A DNA stretch of 43,931 nucleotides from Thiorhodococcus drewsii AZ1. Lineage in GTDB: Bacteria > Pseudomonadota > Gammaproteobacteria > Chromatiales > Chromatiaceae. Positions 34,460-43,504 of the stretch are shown in pieces (within the stretch, counting starts at the first letter, position 1; each line of letters opens with the position of its first letter). Below the pieces are notes generated by a model. It had not been told where the DNA came from. It was given only the letters and a program-made list of their open reading frames with translations, and made no database searches. Location of the stretch: positions 1 through 43,931 of the forward strand of contig NZ_AFWT01000040.1 in the NCBI RefSeq assembly GCF_000224065.1, in the 5' to 3' direction. The position numbers and the translations under genes are program-made.

Positions 34460-37400
34460 TCACGGATACGAGTCCAGGCGCGACGACCTAGGATCGGGTG
34501 CATCGCGGGGCAGGCGCATGCTGAAGGTCGCGCCTGCACCCACCTGGCTGGAGACCCTGACGCTGCCGCCGAGCACGCCGTTCACCAGGTTGTAGACGAT
34601 ATAGAGTCCGAGGCCACTACCCCCTTGTCCCAGTCGGGTGGTGAAGAAGGGCTCGAAGATGCGTTCCTGCTGTTCCGGCGGGATACCGACACCATTGTCC
34701 TGATAGATGAGCTGTATGGCGTTGGAGTCATCCGCACACCCCCGAATCTGGATCAGGCCATGCTCGATCCCGGCAAGGCCGTGGGTCAGGGAGTTGGCAA
34801 TGAGGTTCGTGATCACCTGCTCTAGCGGGCCGGGATAGCTGTCCAGCTCCAGGTCTGACGCGATATCCAGCTCGATGCAATGGGCCGTGCGTTTTAGGGT
34901 CGGCCGCATGGTCACGAGCACCTCGTTTACCGTCTCCAGCACGTTGAAGCGGCGGCGACGCATGCTCGTCTGGTCGACCGCGACCTCCTTGAAGTGCCCG
35001 ATGAGATCCGCAGCTCGGATGGTGTTGCGCTCGAGCAAATCGACCGCTTCTCGGCTCTGGTTTAAGAAGTCAACGAGCTGCGAGCGACGCATTGCTCCGG
35101 AATCCAGCGCATTGGCAAGCTCTTGAACCTGATCGCTCAGGGTGCTCGCAATCATTCGGGCGTTACCGAGCGGCGTATTGAGCTCGTGCGCAACTCCAGC
35201 CACCAGATGCCCCAAGGCCGCCAGCTTCTCCGACTGCACCAGTTGACTCATCGCGTGCTTCAGGGCCTCGGTGCGCTCTTGCACAAGCTCTTCCAGATGC
35301 TCGCGATACTGGCGCAGCTCTGCCTCGGCCCGGCGGCTCTCGGTAATATCCATACTGAGGCCGACGACCCCACGCACCGCATCATCCCTGACCGGGGCAA
35401 TCACATTGCGGAAATAGCGTTCCTCCTCGCCAGTTGCCATGCGGGTCTCTTGATCGACAAGCACGCCCGCGATCGCCCGACTAAGCATGGCTTCCAAGCC
35501 GGCAGAGATGGTTCGGCTAGCCGCTGCCTGCGCGGAGCAGGTACCAACAAGATCCCCCCATCGCACCTGCGAAGCCGAATTCTGCAGCACGAAGCGACTC
35601 TCGGCATCGAGCACGAAAAAGTCGAACGGGATGCTCTCGATGGCCGCGCGCAGTCGCGCCTCACTCTCCTGCAAGGCCCTCTCCGCGCGCTTCTGCGTTG
35701 TGAGATCGTGCACTGAGGACAGTAAGACTTCCTCATCGCCAAGCATGACGATCTCGGTGGACCAGAGGATTTCGCGACGCTCGCCATTGGTGGCGATAAT
35801 CACAAAGGGCATATCCCTGAACGGGCCGTTCTCACGCAACTGCGAGACGATATACTCACGCGATGAAGCATCCTCCCAGAAGCCAACCTCTCGCGTTGTG
35901 CGACCCAGTAGATCCTCGCGCCGGGAGCCAACCATGCTGGCCCAGCTCGCGTTGGCATCGATAATCCGGCCCCCGGCGAGGTTCGAGATCAGCATCGGCG
36001 CCGGACTTAATTGAAAGGCCTTAGCGAACCGTTCCTCGCTCTGGCGTAGCGCCGCCTCCGCCCGATTGCGCACGGTGACGTCCTGAAGGTAGGAGATGCG
36101 CACCATCTCGCCACTCAGCTCGATGGTATTCGCGGACCAGAGATAGTCGCGCGGTTCGCCACTTCTGAGTACGACGGGAATCGGAAAGTCGCGCAGGGAG
36201 CCTGATTGCTCGAACAACGCATAGGCGGAAGCAAGAAGCACTGTATCCGTCACAATCCCGAGCTCGACGAGGGTTCGTCCTAAGGCCTCCTCGCGCGTGT
36301 AGCCTGTCGCGCTCACCCAACGGTCGTTGACGTCGATCAGACGGCGCTCTTTGAGACTGGTCATGGTCGTCGGCGCGGGACTGCAACGAAAGGCCTTGAA
36401 AAAGCGCTCTTCACTTTGGCGTAACGCCTCATCGGCACACTTACGCTCACTGATATCGCTGACATTGGCGAGGATGGCCTGCGCGTCACCGAAACGGATC
36501 GCTCGCAGCGTAACCTCCACGGGGAAGAGGCTTTCATCGACTGGCCGCTTCGCGATCCACTCGAAGCGCTGGCCCTCCCCCCGAACTGCGGACTCCCAAT
36601 AATCGAGCGCCAGTATCGAGGATTGCCCGGGACCGGAAAGGTCTGGGATACCGCACGCCAGTGCGTCACGGTGCTCCAGTCGAAACATATCGAGCATGGC
36701 CTGGTTCACCGCGAGAATCCCCCCTTGGGGATCGTGCACGATGATGGCGTCGAAGGCGTTATCGAAGACGGTACGGTAGCGCGCCTCGCTCTCCTTGAGC
36801 TGGGCGAGCAAGAGCTGACTGTTGAGCGCCTCCTCGACTCGCTCGGCGATGCTTCGGAACAGACGCTGCTCGGCCGATGTCCAGACGCGCGGGGATTCGC
36901 ACTGCTGGATGCCCAGCAGCCAGGGCCGATCCGCTTGCGGACGCAGCGCGACAGCCATTTGGCTACAGATCCCTTCGGCGCGGGCAGCAGTCGATAACGC
37001 GTGGAAGTCAATCATCACGGGGGCGTCTTGTGCCAGAGCGGCGCGGATGACCCCTCGAAAGTCATCATCCAGAGGGAATTCCCGTGCCGACGCATACGCC
37101 TCAGGGTCGGCGTTGCGGGTGGCCTCCATAGTGATCCGAGCGACGGTCGCCTCGGGATCGCAGGGCGTCAGAAAAAAGGCTCGATCGACCTGAAAGATGT
37201 CCAGAATCGCATCGACCAGCTCTTTCAAGACATCGGTGTCGGGCGATCTGCGGGTGAGTATCCGCGAGATACGATCCAGGTTCTCCAGGAAGTGGGTCTG
37301 CGCTCGCAGGGCCAGCCCGGATTCACAGCGCTGCAGGCTATGAGCGACGATCTCGGCCACCATGCGCGGCAGCCTGATCTCCTCGTCGGACCAGACAGGA

Positions 37401-38935
37401 TTCGGTCCCGGCATCTCCAGACCGAGACAGCGGCGCAGGCGATCGCCCCAACGCAGCGGGATACAGATCAACGGATGCGAGCCAGACTCGAGCGGTGTCA
37501 CCTTGGCAGACGTTTCCTGGGCCGGCGACAACACTTCGGCGATTGCCACCTCGCCACGCTCAAGACTCCCGAGGAAGGCCCGGTCGTCGGCGACAGGGAG
37601 ATCTTGCAGACCCCGAATCCGAGGTGCGACGCCCTCAGCGCACCATTCATGGACTCGACTCGCTGTTTGGCCATCCGGGGCCATTTCGACGAGGAAGGCC
37701 CGCGCGGCGCCCGCGAGCGAGCCGACACGCTCCAGTGTCCAATCGAGGCGTGCATCCAGGTCGTCCCAGCCAGGTTTGATCATCAAGGCCGAGATATCGG
37801 CCAATGCCTTCTCGGAGTTCAGGTGATAGCGCAGCTTGGCTTCGGCGTCCTTGCGGCTGGTGATGTCGCGGACAAAGGCAACGTTGTAGTTCTTATCATC
37901 CACCGAGATGAAATTGCTGAAGATCTCGACAGGGAAAATGGAGCCATCCTTGCGCCGGTGCCTGGACTCGAAGCTGAGGGAGCCGGCTTCGCGCAGGCGC
38001 TGTAAGAACTCCGCTGTCTGTTCGACAGGGAAGTCCGGATCGAATTTATCGACTTGGCAGCCAAGCAGTTCTTCTCGACTGAAGCCCACCGAGCGGCAGG
38101 CCTCGTCGTTGGCATAAAAGAGCTTGCCATCGGCATCGAACCAGGTGATACCGATGACGGCCCGATCAACAGCGACCTGGGTCAGCTTGAGAGCCTCCTC
38201 GGCCTTCTTTCGCCCGGTGATATCCAAGTGAGTGCCGAGCATGCGAAGGGGGTTTCGCCTGTCATCCCACTCGACCACGCGCCCCACCGAACGCAACCAA
38301 ACCCAGTCTCCAGATCCAGACATGATGCAGAAGTCGGCCTCATACTCGGAGCGCTCGCCCGAAACCAGCTCCTGGTAGAGCCCCAATACCAGATCGCGAT
38401 CGTCGGGATGCAGCCATCCGCTCCAAGTCTCGAAGGTCGCGGACCGCGCGTCCGGATCTCGTTTGAGCATGCGCGCATGGGCCGCGTCGAACACCACATC
38501 GCCGCTCGTCAAATCCATTTCAAAGAGCGCCTGACCGGAGACATCGAGCGCGAGCGCCACTCGTGCCTCGCTCTCCCGTAGAGCCCGCGCGGTCCGCCGC
38601 TCGCTCGTCATCGGCCGGACCAACGCGCAACTGCATTCGAAGCCATCGAGATCGAGATGCTGGCTGGAAATCTCGACCGAGGTGATCGAGCCGTCGCGGT
38701 GACAGTGGCGCGTGAGAAATCGCAAATGCCCGGCACGGCGCAGTTCCCGCCAGTGCTCGGACCAGCGTTCGCGAGAGAAGTCGAGGTCAACGTCCCAAAC
38801 GCACATCTGCCTGAGCGCTTCCCGGCTGTATCCCAGGGACTGGCAGGCGGCCTCGTTGGCATCGAGCAGGCGCCCGTCGGGATGAACCCAAAAAAGGAGA
38901 TCAAGCTCAACGGATGCAGTATCGATGAGATTCAT
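34460..38935 (-). CDS. Large PAS/GAF multisensor histidine kinase
   Basis: The 1491-residue protein carries, in order, three PAS domains (from about 5, 130 and 255), two GAF domains (about 380-530 and 555-715), four more PAS domains (from about 725, 850, 970 and 1095), a coiled coil (EHLEELVQERTEALKHAMSQ), and a histidine kinase core. The phosphorylated His is in GVAHELNTPLGNARM; NLIANSLTHG, DNGVGIP and GGSGLGLYIVYNLV are the N, G1 and G2 boxes. PAS5 and PAS6 share AFxxSPAP starts and look like a tandem duplication. No membrane helix is evident, so it is a cytoplasmic sensor, possibly of redox or small ligands. GAGAGG before ATG 38935 supports the start. No response regulator gene is adjacent. 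Confidence 0.9.
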   Translation of the reverse strand: MNLIDTASVELDLLFWVHPDGRLLDANEAACQSLGYSREALRQMCVWDVDLDFSRERWSEHWRELRRAGHLRFLTRHCHRDGSITSVEISSQHLDLDGFECSCALVRPMTSERRTARALRESEARVALALDVSGQALFEMDLTSGDVVFDAAHARMLKRDPDARSATFETWSGWLHPDDRDLVLGLYQELVSGERSEYEADFCIMSGSGDWVWLRSVGRVVEWDDRRNPLRMLGTHLDITGRKKAEEALKLTQVAVDRAVIGITWFDADGKLFYANDEACRSVGFSREELLGCQVDKFDPDFPVEQTAEFLQRLREAGSLSFESRHRRKDGSIFPVEIFSNFISVDDKNYNVAFVRDITSRKDAEAKLRYHLNSEKALADISALMIKPGWDDLDARLDWTLERVGSLAGAARAFLVEMAPDGQTASRVHEWCAEGVAPRIRGLQDLPVADDRAFLGSLERGEVAIAEVLSPAQETSAKVTPLESGSHPLICIPLRWGDRLRRCLGLEMPGPNPVWSDEEIRLPRMVAEIVAHSLQRCESGLALRAQTHFLENLDRISRILTRRSPDTDVLKELVDAILDIFQVDRAFFLTPCDPEATVARITMEATRNADPEAYASAREFPLDDDFRGVIRAALAQDAPVMIDFHALSTAARAEGICSQMAVALRPQADRPWLLGIQQCESPRVWTSAEQRLFRSIAERVEEALNSQLLLAQLKESEARYRTVFDNAFDAIIVHDPQGGILAVNQAMLDMFRLEHRDALACGIPDLSGPGQSSILALDYWESAVRGEGQRFEWIAKRPVDESLFPVEVTLRAIRFGDAQAILANVSDISERKCADEALRQSEERFFKAFRCSPAPTTMTSLKERRLIDVNDRWVSATGYTREEALGRTLVELGIVTDTVLLASAYALFEQSGSLRDFPIPVVLRSGEPRDYLWSANTIELSGEMVRISYLQDVTVRNRAEAALRQSEERFAKAFQLSPAPMLISNLAGGRIIDANASWASMVGSRREDLLGRTTREVGFWEDASSREYIVSQLRENGPFRDMPFVIIATNGERREILWSTEIVMLGDEEVLLSSVHDLTTQKRAERALQESEARLRAAIESIPFDFFVLDAESRFVLQNSASQVRWGDLVGTCSAQAAASRTISAGLEAMLSRAIAGVLVDQETRMATGEEERYFRNVIAPVRDDAVRGVVGLSMDITESRRAEAELRQYREHLEELVQERTEALKHAMSQLVQSEKLAALGHLVAGVAHELNTPLGNARMIASTLSDQVQELANALDSGAMRRSQLVDFLNQSREAVDLLERNTIRAADLIGHFKEVAVDQTSMRRRRFNVLETVNEVLVTMRPTLKRTAHCIELDIASDLELDSYPGPLEQVITNLIANSLTHGLAGIEHGLIQIRGCADDSNAIQLIYQDNGVGIPPEQQERIFEPFFTTRLGQGGSGLGLYIVYNLVNGVLGGSVRVSSQVGAGATFSMRLPRDAPDPRSSRLDSYP

Positions 38936-39132
38936 GCACAACCTCTCTCGCAGCCAAGAGTCCACTGATGCTTGAGGCGGTGAATGCCTAAAGCTGGATT
39001 CTCCTGATTCTAGATCGGTTCAGCGGAGCGCTGTGGGCGCAGGTCGCTTGGAAGGCGACGGCATCGGTTTCGGGACCCCCGAAGGTCAGATGGAAGAGGG
39101 CCGGTCTCCTCGTTCACGTGGCGTTCCGTGTG

Positions 39133-39582
39133 TCACCGAGCAGCCTCATTCGACAACGCCTCGCGGTCGCCGAACGACTCGGCATCGGCACGCCAGGGGC
39201 ACGCATGGTCGAAGCGCTCATAGGCCGAGGCGAATCCTCCAAGCCCGATCCTCACGGCTGAATCGGCGAAGGTCACCCGCATATGCGATGCCTTCTGAAT
39301 GGCGACGAGCAGCGGATCGGAGGGGGCGAGATCCATGCGAGGGACCTCGCCGAGCTGACCGAAATGGACAGTCGTCGCAGTACGCCGAAAGACCTCTCCC
39401 GCGACCTCGAAGCTCAGAGGACCGGTGGTGCGATTCTCGGTATCGAGCGCAGCCCAGTAGATGCTGGCCGACGCAGGTCTGCCCCATCCATGGCATTCGA
39501 TGAGCATGCCGATGTCATCGCCGCAGTCCGTACAGTCCATCAAGGCGATGAAATCGCTATTCAGGGTCTGGCTCCATTGCCG
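39133..39582 (-). pseudogene. C-terminal domain cut off from the MliC-like protein by an in-frame TAG
   Basis: Directly after the TAG of the MliC-like gene the same frame stays open for 149 codons: RQWSQTLNSDFIALMDCTDC then GDDIGMLIECHGWGRPASAS, and on through VRIGLGGFASAYERFDHACPW to TGA at 39133. The sequence has coherent protein character, with four cysteines and a plausible beta-rich domain, but no start codon with a ribosome binding site after the TAG; a TTG at 39543 or ATG at 39540 falls inside the domain. I take the two halves as one former two-domain secreted protein of about 285 residues. Alternatives are TAG read-through or a sequencing error. The domain resembles extensions seen in other MliC-type periplasmic proteins from memory only. 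Confidence 0.6.
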
Positions 39583-39990
39583 CTACGGCTCGGACGGCTC
39601 CGGGACGCCCTCGTCGAGGATCTCGCCGCCACTGCAACGATCCAGGATCTCGTCATCCGTCCCGTCAGCGGCATACCCGAAGACAAAACCCTCCGTGCCC
39701 TTGCTCCACCAGCCCCAAGGCACGTCTGGGCCGCCGAACTTGGCGCCGCTGCCCGAACGCACGGGTACGAGCGTCAACACCTGATCGCGATAGCGGACCC
39801 GCATGGTATCGGTTTGCGGATCGTAGGCACTCACGAGGGTCGAACCGCTCTCGCAGCGATAGGCGTATCGCTCGATGTGGGTCGGCATATCCTCGTCCAG
39901 GGTCGGCGGTTGGGCGCAAGCCGTGCCCGCGAGAATCGCCTGGATCAGGACGGCCGATACCCATGTCAGACGCCGGGGATGTGATTCCAT
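39583..39990 (-). CDS. MliC/PliC-like C-type lysozyme inhibitor, secreted
   Basis: The 135-residue product has a signal peptide (positive MESHPRRL, hydrophobic to about residue 26, cleavage near ACA-QPP), so it is periplasmic rather than a clear lipoprotein. The mature part shows the MliC fold pattern: YAYRCESGSTLVSAYDP, VLTLVPVRSGSGAKFGGP with the SGSGAKF loop that enters the lysozyme active site, then WGWWSKGTEGFVFGY and a final DRCSGG Cys. It would block C-type lysozyme and protect peptidoglycan. GGAGAC precedes the ATG. The stop is TAG, and the frame continues for another 149 codons with domain-like sequence, suggesting that this is a shortened form of a longer protein. Confidence 0.75.
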   Translation of the reverse strand: MESHPRRLTWVSAVLIQAILAGTACAQPPTLDEDMPTHIERYAYRCESGSTLVSAYDPQTDTMRVRYRDQVLTLVPVRSGSGAKFGGPDVPWGWWSKGTEGFVFGYAADGTDDEILDRCSGGEILDEGVPEPSEP

Positions 39991-40423
39991 CGAGTGTCTC
40001 CGAGTTCGACAATGGCGGTTGCCATGATTCACCTTCCAACCAACCGGCAAGCTGGCCCCAGTAACCGGACCGTTTCACCATCAATGCGTCAGCTTCTCGT
40101 ACTCCCCGATCAGCTCATTGCCGATCAGAACCATACCGCCACTGCAAACGCATATTTTTTGACAAAAACAGTCGGCGATCTAGTGTAAACCAAGACCGCA
40201 GAAATTCGTAGTTCCAATGATCTGGTCAAGCAAATAGCAACCGATACCGCTCCCACTGTCTCTGAAGGGATGCAAACAATGCATGAAAACGTTTGAATCA
40301 AAAAACATCGGAGACGGTCTGGTCCAAGTCGATTAGCGATCGTAATGCATCAATTCAAAGCCTGAATCGCGCCTAACCGCGAGTTGCTGTCATTATCCTC
40401 GGCCCAGAGGGTGCGGCGCACCA
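39991..40423. other. Gap without recognised gene
   Basis: No coding sequence, RNA or terminator could be supported here. The sequence from about 40130 to 40360 is more AT-rich than the genes to its left, like the small genes that follow. Confidence 0.45.
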
Positions 40424-40570
40424 GTGCATTGGTTCGGGGATTTTACCGTTCATATCAACGGTGAGTTCATTCAGTTCCGCATCGGCTACTGCTCTGCGAA
40501 TATTAACGCGATCCGGAGGGAAGCCGGCGATACTTTCATCTACGAGTTCGATTTAGGCGTATTTCGGTAA
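40424..40570 (+). pseudogene. Possible gene remnant of unknown family
   Basis: From a GTG at 40424 the frame gives 48 residues beginning VHWFGDFTVHINGEFIQFRI and ending EFDLGVFR. The residue pattern looks like real protein (alternating hydrophobic and aromatic residues), but there is no ribosome binding site, and the frame upstream loses protein character. It overlaps the 3' end of the opposite-strand gene by 18 bases. It may be the tail of a decayed gene. No family was recognised. Confidence 0.3.
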
Positions 40571-40936
40571 GACTCTTGTCAAACCTTGCTTCCAATCGTT
40601 TACGAACTCTTCAATGGATTCGATAAATTCGTTTTCCGCTTCTGCATCATCGATCGTGCAGTGCACCACCACGACAGATTCCTCTGTTTTAGCCGCGACG
40701 GTCCAAGCCAGTGCGTGTGGGCAATTCAACAAGGCTATGCGTACGCCATTTCGAATTCTTTCGCGTGAAACCTGAAATTGGCCCCAGACGCAGTAGATCT
40801 CTCCAATTCTTTCGGATTGGATAGAAACGACAGAGTCAATTGACGCGCACAATTCGGGCAGGCGGGCGATCGTGATCAATTCGCAAACCTGTTCTGCAGT
40901 AACAGCTTGAATATCAATTTCTGCGAAGAATTCCAT
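40553..40936 (-). CDS. Small hypothetical protein
   Basis: The 127-residue acidic protein begins MEFFAEIDIQAVTAEQVCEL and ends WKQGLTRVLPKYA. It has no signal peptide or membrane segment. Predicted features are two or three beta strands (IGEIYCVWGQFQVSRERI, ALAWTVAAKTEESVVVVHCT) followed by an acidic helix (DDAEAENEFIESIEEFVNDW). The size and acidic character would fit an immunity or antitoxin protein, but no toxin gene is next to it and no family was recognised. Base composition is lower in GC than the core genes. It is a single gene in a region of small or decayed genes. Confidence 0.55.
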   Translation of the reverse strand: MEFFAEIDIQAVTAEQVCELITIARLPELCASIDSVVSIQSERIGEIYCVWGQFQVSRERIRNGVRIALLNCPHALAWTVAAKTEESVVVVHCTIDDAEAENEFIESIEEFVNDWKQGLTRVLPKYA

Positions 40937-41211
40937 GAATAACCTATGTGAGTCAATTATGTGTCAGTCTGAATTTCCGAGGTGGGTGCGTCCTCGTCTT
41001 ATGTGGGATCGGCCCGAAGACGATCGGTTCTATCACATAGCTCTATTCAGAAGATCTGTCCCGAAACAGATCGGGACGCCGTCGATGGGCGGCTTCTGAA
41101 ACCGCGTCGGCTTGGGCGGTCGTCGATATTGTCCGGGAACGACCCAATCCACAGAGTCTCGCTGGCATTGCAAGAGGCGGTGTAGTCTTTCCCGCGACAG
41201 CATTCGATAGG

Positions 41212-41454
41212 ATGACCTTCATGACCCAGCCAAGACCTCCAGCCGATCGGGCTCCAACGACCGCATGTCCGGATCTCCGCTCGACCTGTCAGACATACAG
41301 GGTCGAGTCCGAGCCGAAAACGTCTGTTAGGAGCATGCACGAAGACGTCGCCGTTTGGGAGGGCTGCGGTTCCTGCGGGGCCGAGCCCTACTGGATCGAG
41401 ATCGGTGCCGGGATGGAGCTGGCGCCGGACGGTGCGGACGAGGACAGCCGCTGA
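41212..41454 (+). CDS. Small Cys-containing protein ahead of mtfA
   Basis: The frame encodes up to 80 residues, with a Pro/Arg-rich first half and a second half MHEDVAVWEGCGSCGAEPYW followed by IEIGAGMELAPDGADEDSR. The CGSCG pair and a tryptophan-rich segment could bind metal. Its TGA overlaps the ATG of mtfA by one base (TGATG), which suggests translational coupling and argues that at least the 3' half is real. The true start is unclear: ATG at 41212 or 41221 gives the long form, ATG at 41335 a 39-residue form. No family was recognised. Confidence 0.45.
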   Translation: MTFMTQPRPPADRAPTTACPDLRSTCQTYRVESEPKTSVRSMHEDVAVWEGCGSCGAEPYWIEIGAGMELAPDGADEDSR

Positions 41455-42248
41455 TGTCGGTCGAGTTCGCGCGATTCGCGCATTGGTGGCGGTCTCTGAC
41501 CAGGCACGGCGAGCAGGATCCATTTGCGGCGGAGGACTGGGAGCAGGCCTGGCGATCGCTGCCGCAGCTCCAGGGGCTGGACGACGATCAGTGCGCCAGG
41601 CTCCGTCGGCTCGCGCTCGGTTTCCTGGATGACAAGACCTTCGAGCCCGTGCAGGGGCTCGTTCTGACGGATCCCATGCGTCTCAGGATCGCCCTTCTGG
41701 CCGCGCTGCCCGTGCTCGAGCTGGGGCTCGACTGGTACGGCGGCTGGTACTCGGTCATCCTCTATCCGGATGCCTTCGTCCCCGAACACCAGATGATGGG
41801 CGACGACGGCGTGGTCTGGGTGGATCGAACGGTCAAGGCCGGTGAGTCCTGGGATCTGGGGCCGGTCATCCTCTCCTGGGAGGACATCCGCCAGGACGGC
41901 GAACTGGACGGCCACAACGTCGTCATCCACGAGCTGGCACACAAGCTGGACGGGCGCTCGGGCAGCACCAACGGTTGTCCGCCGCTGCACAAGGGCATGT
42001 CCGGGGCGGACTGGAAGCGCGCCTTCGCGGAGGCCTATGCCGACCTTTGCCGCCGCGCCGATTCGGGCGAGGACACGCCGATCGATCCCTACGGGACCGA
42101 ATCGCCCGCCGAGTTCTTCGCCGTGGTCAGCGAGGCCTTCTTCGAGATTCCCGGTTTGCTCCTCAAGGAGTATCCGCGAGTCTACGCCCAGCTCGAACGT
42201 TTCTACGGACAGGTTCCGCTGCGGCGGCTCGGCGGGCTGAGCCGCTAG
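41454..42248 (+). CDS. mtfA: MtfA-family zinc-dependent peptidase
   Basis: The 264-residue protein carries HELAH (His159, Glu160, His163), the zincin metal motif, within NVVIHELAHKLDGRSGS, and a later ESPAEFFAVVSEAFFE that should give the third ligand. In E. coli MtfA is a cytoplasmic aminopeptidase that binds the repressor Mlc and so affects glucose-uptake genes. In an organism without the PTS glucose system the partner may differ. The N-terminal WRSLPQLQGLDDDQCARLRR and WYGGWYSVILYP are typical of the family. ATG at 41454 has GAGGA nine bases upstream and overlaps the small gene before it. Its TAG stop shares a CTAG palindrome with the stop of convergent arfB. Confidence 0.9.
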   Translation: MSVEFARFAHWWRSLTRHGEQDPFAAEDWEQAWRSLPQLQGLDDDQCARLRRLALGFLDDKTFEPVQGLVLTDPMRLRIALLAALPVLELGLDWYGGWYSVILYPDAFVPEHQMMGDDGVVWVDRTVKAGESWDLGPVILSWEDIRQDGELDGHNVVIHELAHKLDGRSGSTNGCPPLHKGMSGADWKRAFAEAYADLCRRADSGEDTPIDPYGTESPAEFFAVVSEAFFEIPGLLLKEYPRVYAQLERFYGQVPLRRLGGLSR

Positions 42249-42667
42249 TCCTCGGTGGGCCGCCGGGAACGTGTCTGCTTCACGCGGGCGCGGAGCTTCT
42301 TGGACGCCAGCCGACGCTCCTTGGAGCCTCTGGTGGGGCGGGTGGCGATGCGCGGCTTGGGACGGTGCGCGGCCTGGCGGATCAGATCGGCCAGACGCTC
42401 CCGGGCGTCCTCGCGGTTGCGCTCGCGGGTACGGAAGCGATGGGCCTCGATCGTCAGGACGCCATCCCCGTCGATCCGCCGCCCGGCCAGCCCGTTCAGT
42501 CGCCGGCGCACGTCCTCCGGAAGCGAGGGCGAGCGTGCGACGTCGAAGCTCAGCTGGACGGCCGTGGCGACCTTGTTGACGTTCTGCCCGCCCGGTCCGG
42601 GGGAGCGGATGAAGCGTTCGGAGAGTTCGGATTCCGGGATACGGATCGCGGTGGTGATCTGAAGCAT
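42245..42667 (-). CDS. arfB: Alternative ribosome-rescue factor ArfB (peptidyl-tRNA hydrolase, YaeJ)
   Basis: ArfB rescues ribosomes stalled at the end of broken mRNAs: its GGQ loop hydrolyses peptidyl-tRNA while a basic tail enters the empty mRNA channel. The 140-residue protein has FIRSPGPGGQNVNKVATAVQ (GGQ at 26-28) and a C-terminal tail rich in Lys and Arg (GSKERRLASKKLRARVKQTR), both diagnostic of ArfB rather than of full release factors. ATG at 42667 (MLQITTAIRI) fits the family; a longer frame to 42772 is rejected. It converges with mtfA, the two stop codons overlapping in one CTAG. It is a single gene. Confidence 0.95.
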   Translation of the reverse strand: MLQITTAIRIPESELSERFIRSPGPGGQNVNKVATAVQLSFDVARSPSLPEDVRRRLNGLAGRRIDGDGVLTIEAHRFRTRERNREDARERLADLIRQAAHRPKPRIATRPTRGSKERRLASKKLRARVKQTRSRRPTED

Positions 42668-43014
42668 GCGCGGATTCTGGCCCGCCGTTCCGTGCCGGGC
42701 AAGCCGCGATCGCCGTGAAACGGCTGGTTTGGATGTTGGAGCGAAGGCGCGAGAGTTTAGGCGCCGAGGCATGTTGGGCCTCCTTGCGTCGGCCCAACCT
42801 ACCGGTTTTCAGGCGGCTGCCTCCTCGTGCAGGTCATGGCTCAGGGCGTCACGGTGAGAGGGAGGTTCTGCCATCGGCGTCTCCCGCCATCCATGCGGAG
42901 CGCCTGGTGATCGATCAGACGAGTATCCAAGTGAATTACACCATTCGCTGATGAATGTCTTCGGATGTCTCGAGGCTGGTGGTGGCAGCGATCGGGGGAT
43001 CAGGATCCTTCATT
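42668..43014. other. Gap without recognised gene
   Basis: No gene could be supported between arfB and the small membrane protein. The part around 42900-42960 is less GC-rich and may hold promoter elements for arfB, but no convincing -35/-10 pair was found. Confidence 0.4.
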
Positions 43015-43030
43015 GGACGCCGAGGCGTCC
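43015..43030 (-). terminator. Hairpin after the small membrane protein gene
   Basis: GGACGC and GCGTCC pair around CGAG, about 20 bases past the stop codon of the leftward small gene. No T-run follows, so it may be an RNA-stabilising hairpin or weak terminator. Confidence 0.4.
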
Positions 43031-43051
43031 GATCCCGGCCGCCTGGAAGGC

Positions 43052-43216
43052 TCAGGTCCGATCCGAGTCGTCCCCTCCCGATTTCTGCTCGGACCGATCG
43101 CTGCTCTCGCTGCTGGAATGGCTGCCCGAACTCGACGAGTTGATGTAGATGAGCCAGGCCACAAATCCGACGAGCACGATGGCCTCTCCCACGGCAAAGC
43201 TCTGGTTGTATTCCAC
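43052..43216 (-). CDS. Small single-pass membrane protein with Ser-rich acidic tail
   Basis: The 54-residue protein starts at a GTG preceded by AGGAGG at the ideal six-base spacing. It reads MEYNQSFAVGEAIVLVGFVA then WLIYIN, one membrane helix (about residues 8-26), followed by a cytoplasmic or periplasmic tail made of Ser, Gly, Asp and Glu (NSSSSGSHSSSESSDRSEQ). Longer frames starting further right are rejected because the ribosome binding site fixes the start. No family was recognised. Such proteins often modulate a larger membrane complex, but there is no neighbour on the same strand to suggest which. Confidence 0.6.
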   Translation of the reverse strand: MEYNQSFAVGEAIVLVGFVAWLIYINSSSSGSHSSSESSDRSEQKSGGDDSDRT

Positions 43217-43504
43217 CGTCTTCCTCCTCTGTATGAGAGCGCGCATACGAGCGCTCGATGCATGCTTCTGTGCTTCTGAGGCAGCATTGGGACGCATGCT
43301 GGATTTGCAACCTCAGTATGAGAAGGGGGGGATAGATCGCTCCAGGGTTTCGGCCTCGAACTTCGATGAGATCTCATCAAATGAAGGCGCGGCTACGGCC
43401 GCTGTCCTTCTTCGCTTCGTTCCAACGTATCCTGATTGACCCTTTGTACGGCTAGTGCTGGATCTGCCGATGAGTCGTTTTGAGGATACGGAATTGGAGT
43501 CAGA

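Noticed and set aside
40996-41036. Inverted TATGTG/CACATA pair as an operator
   Set aside because: Arms are only six bases with a long spacer; not distinguishable from chance.
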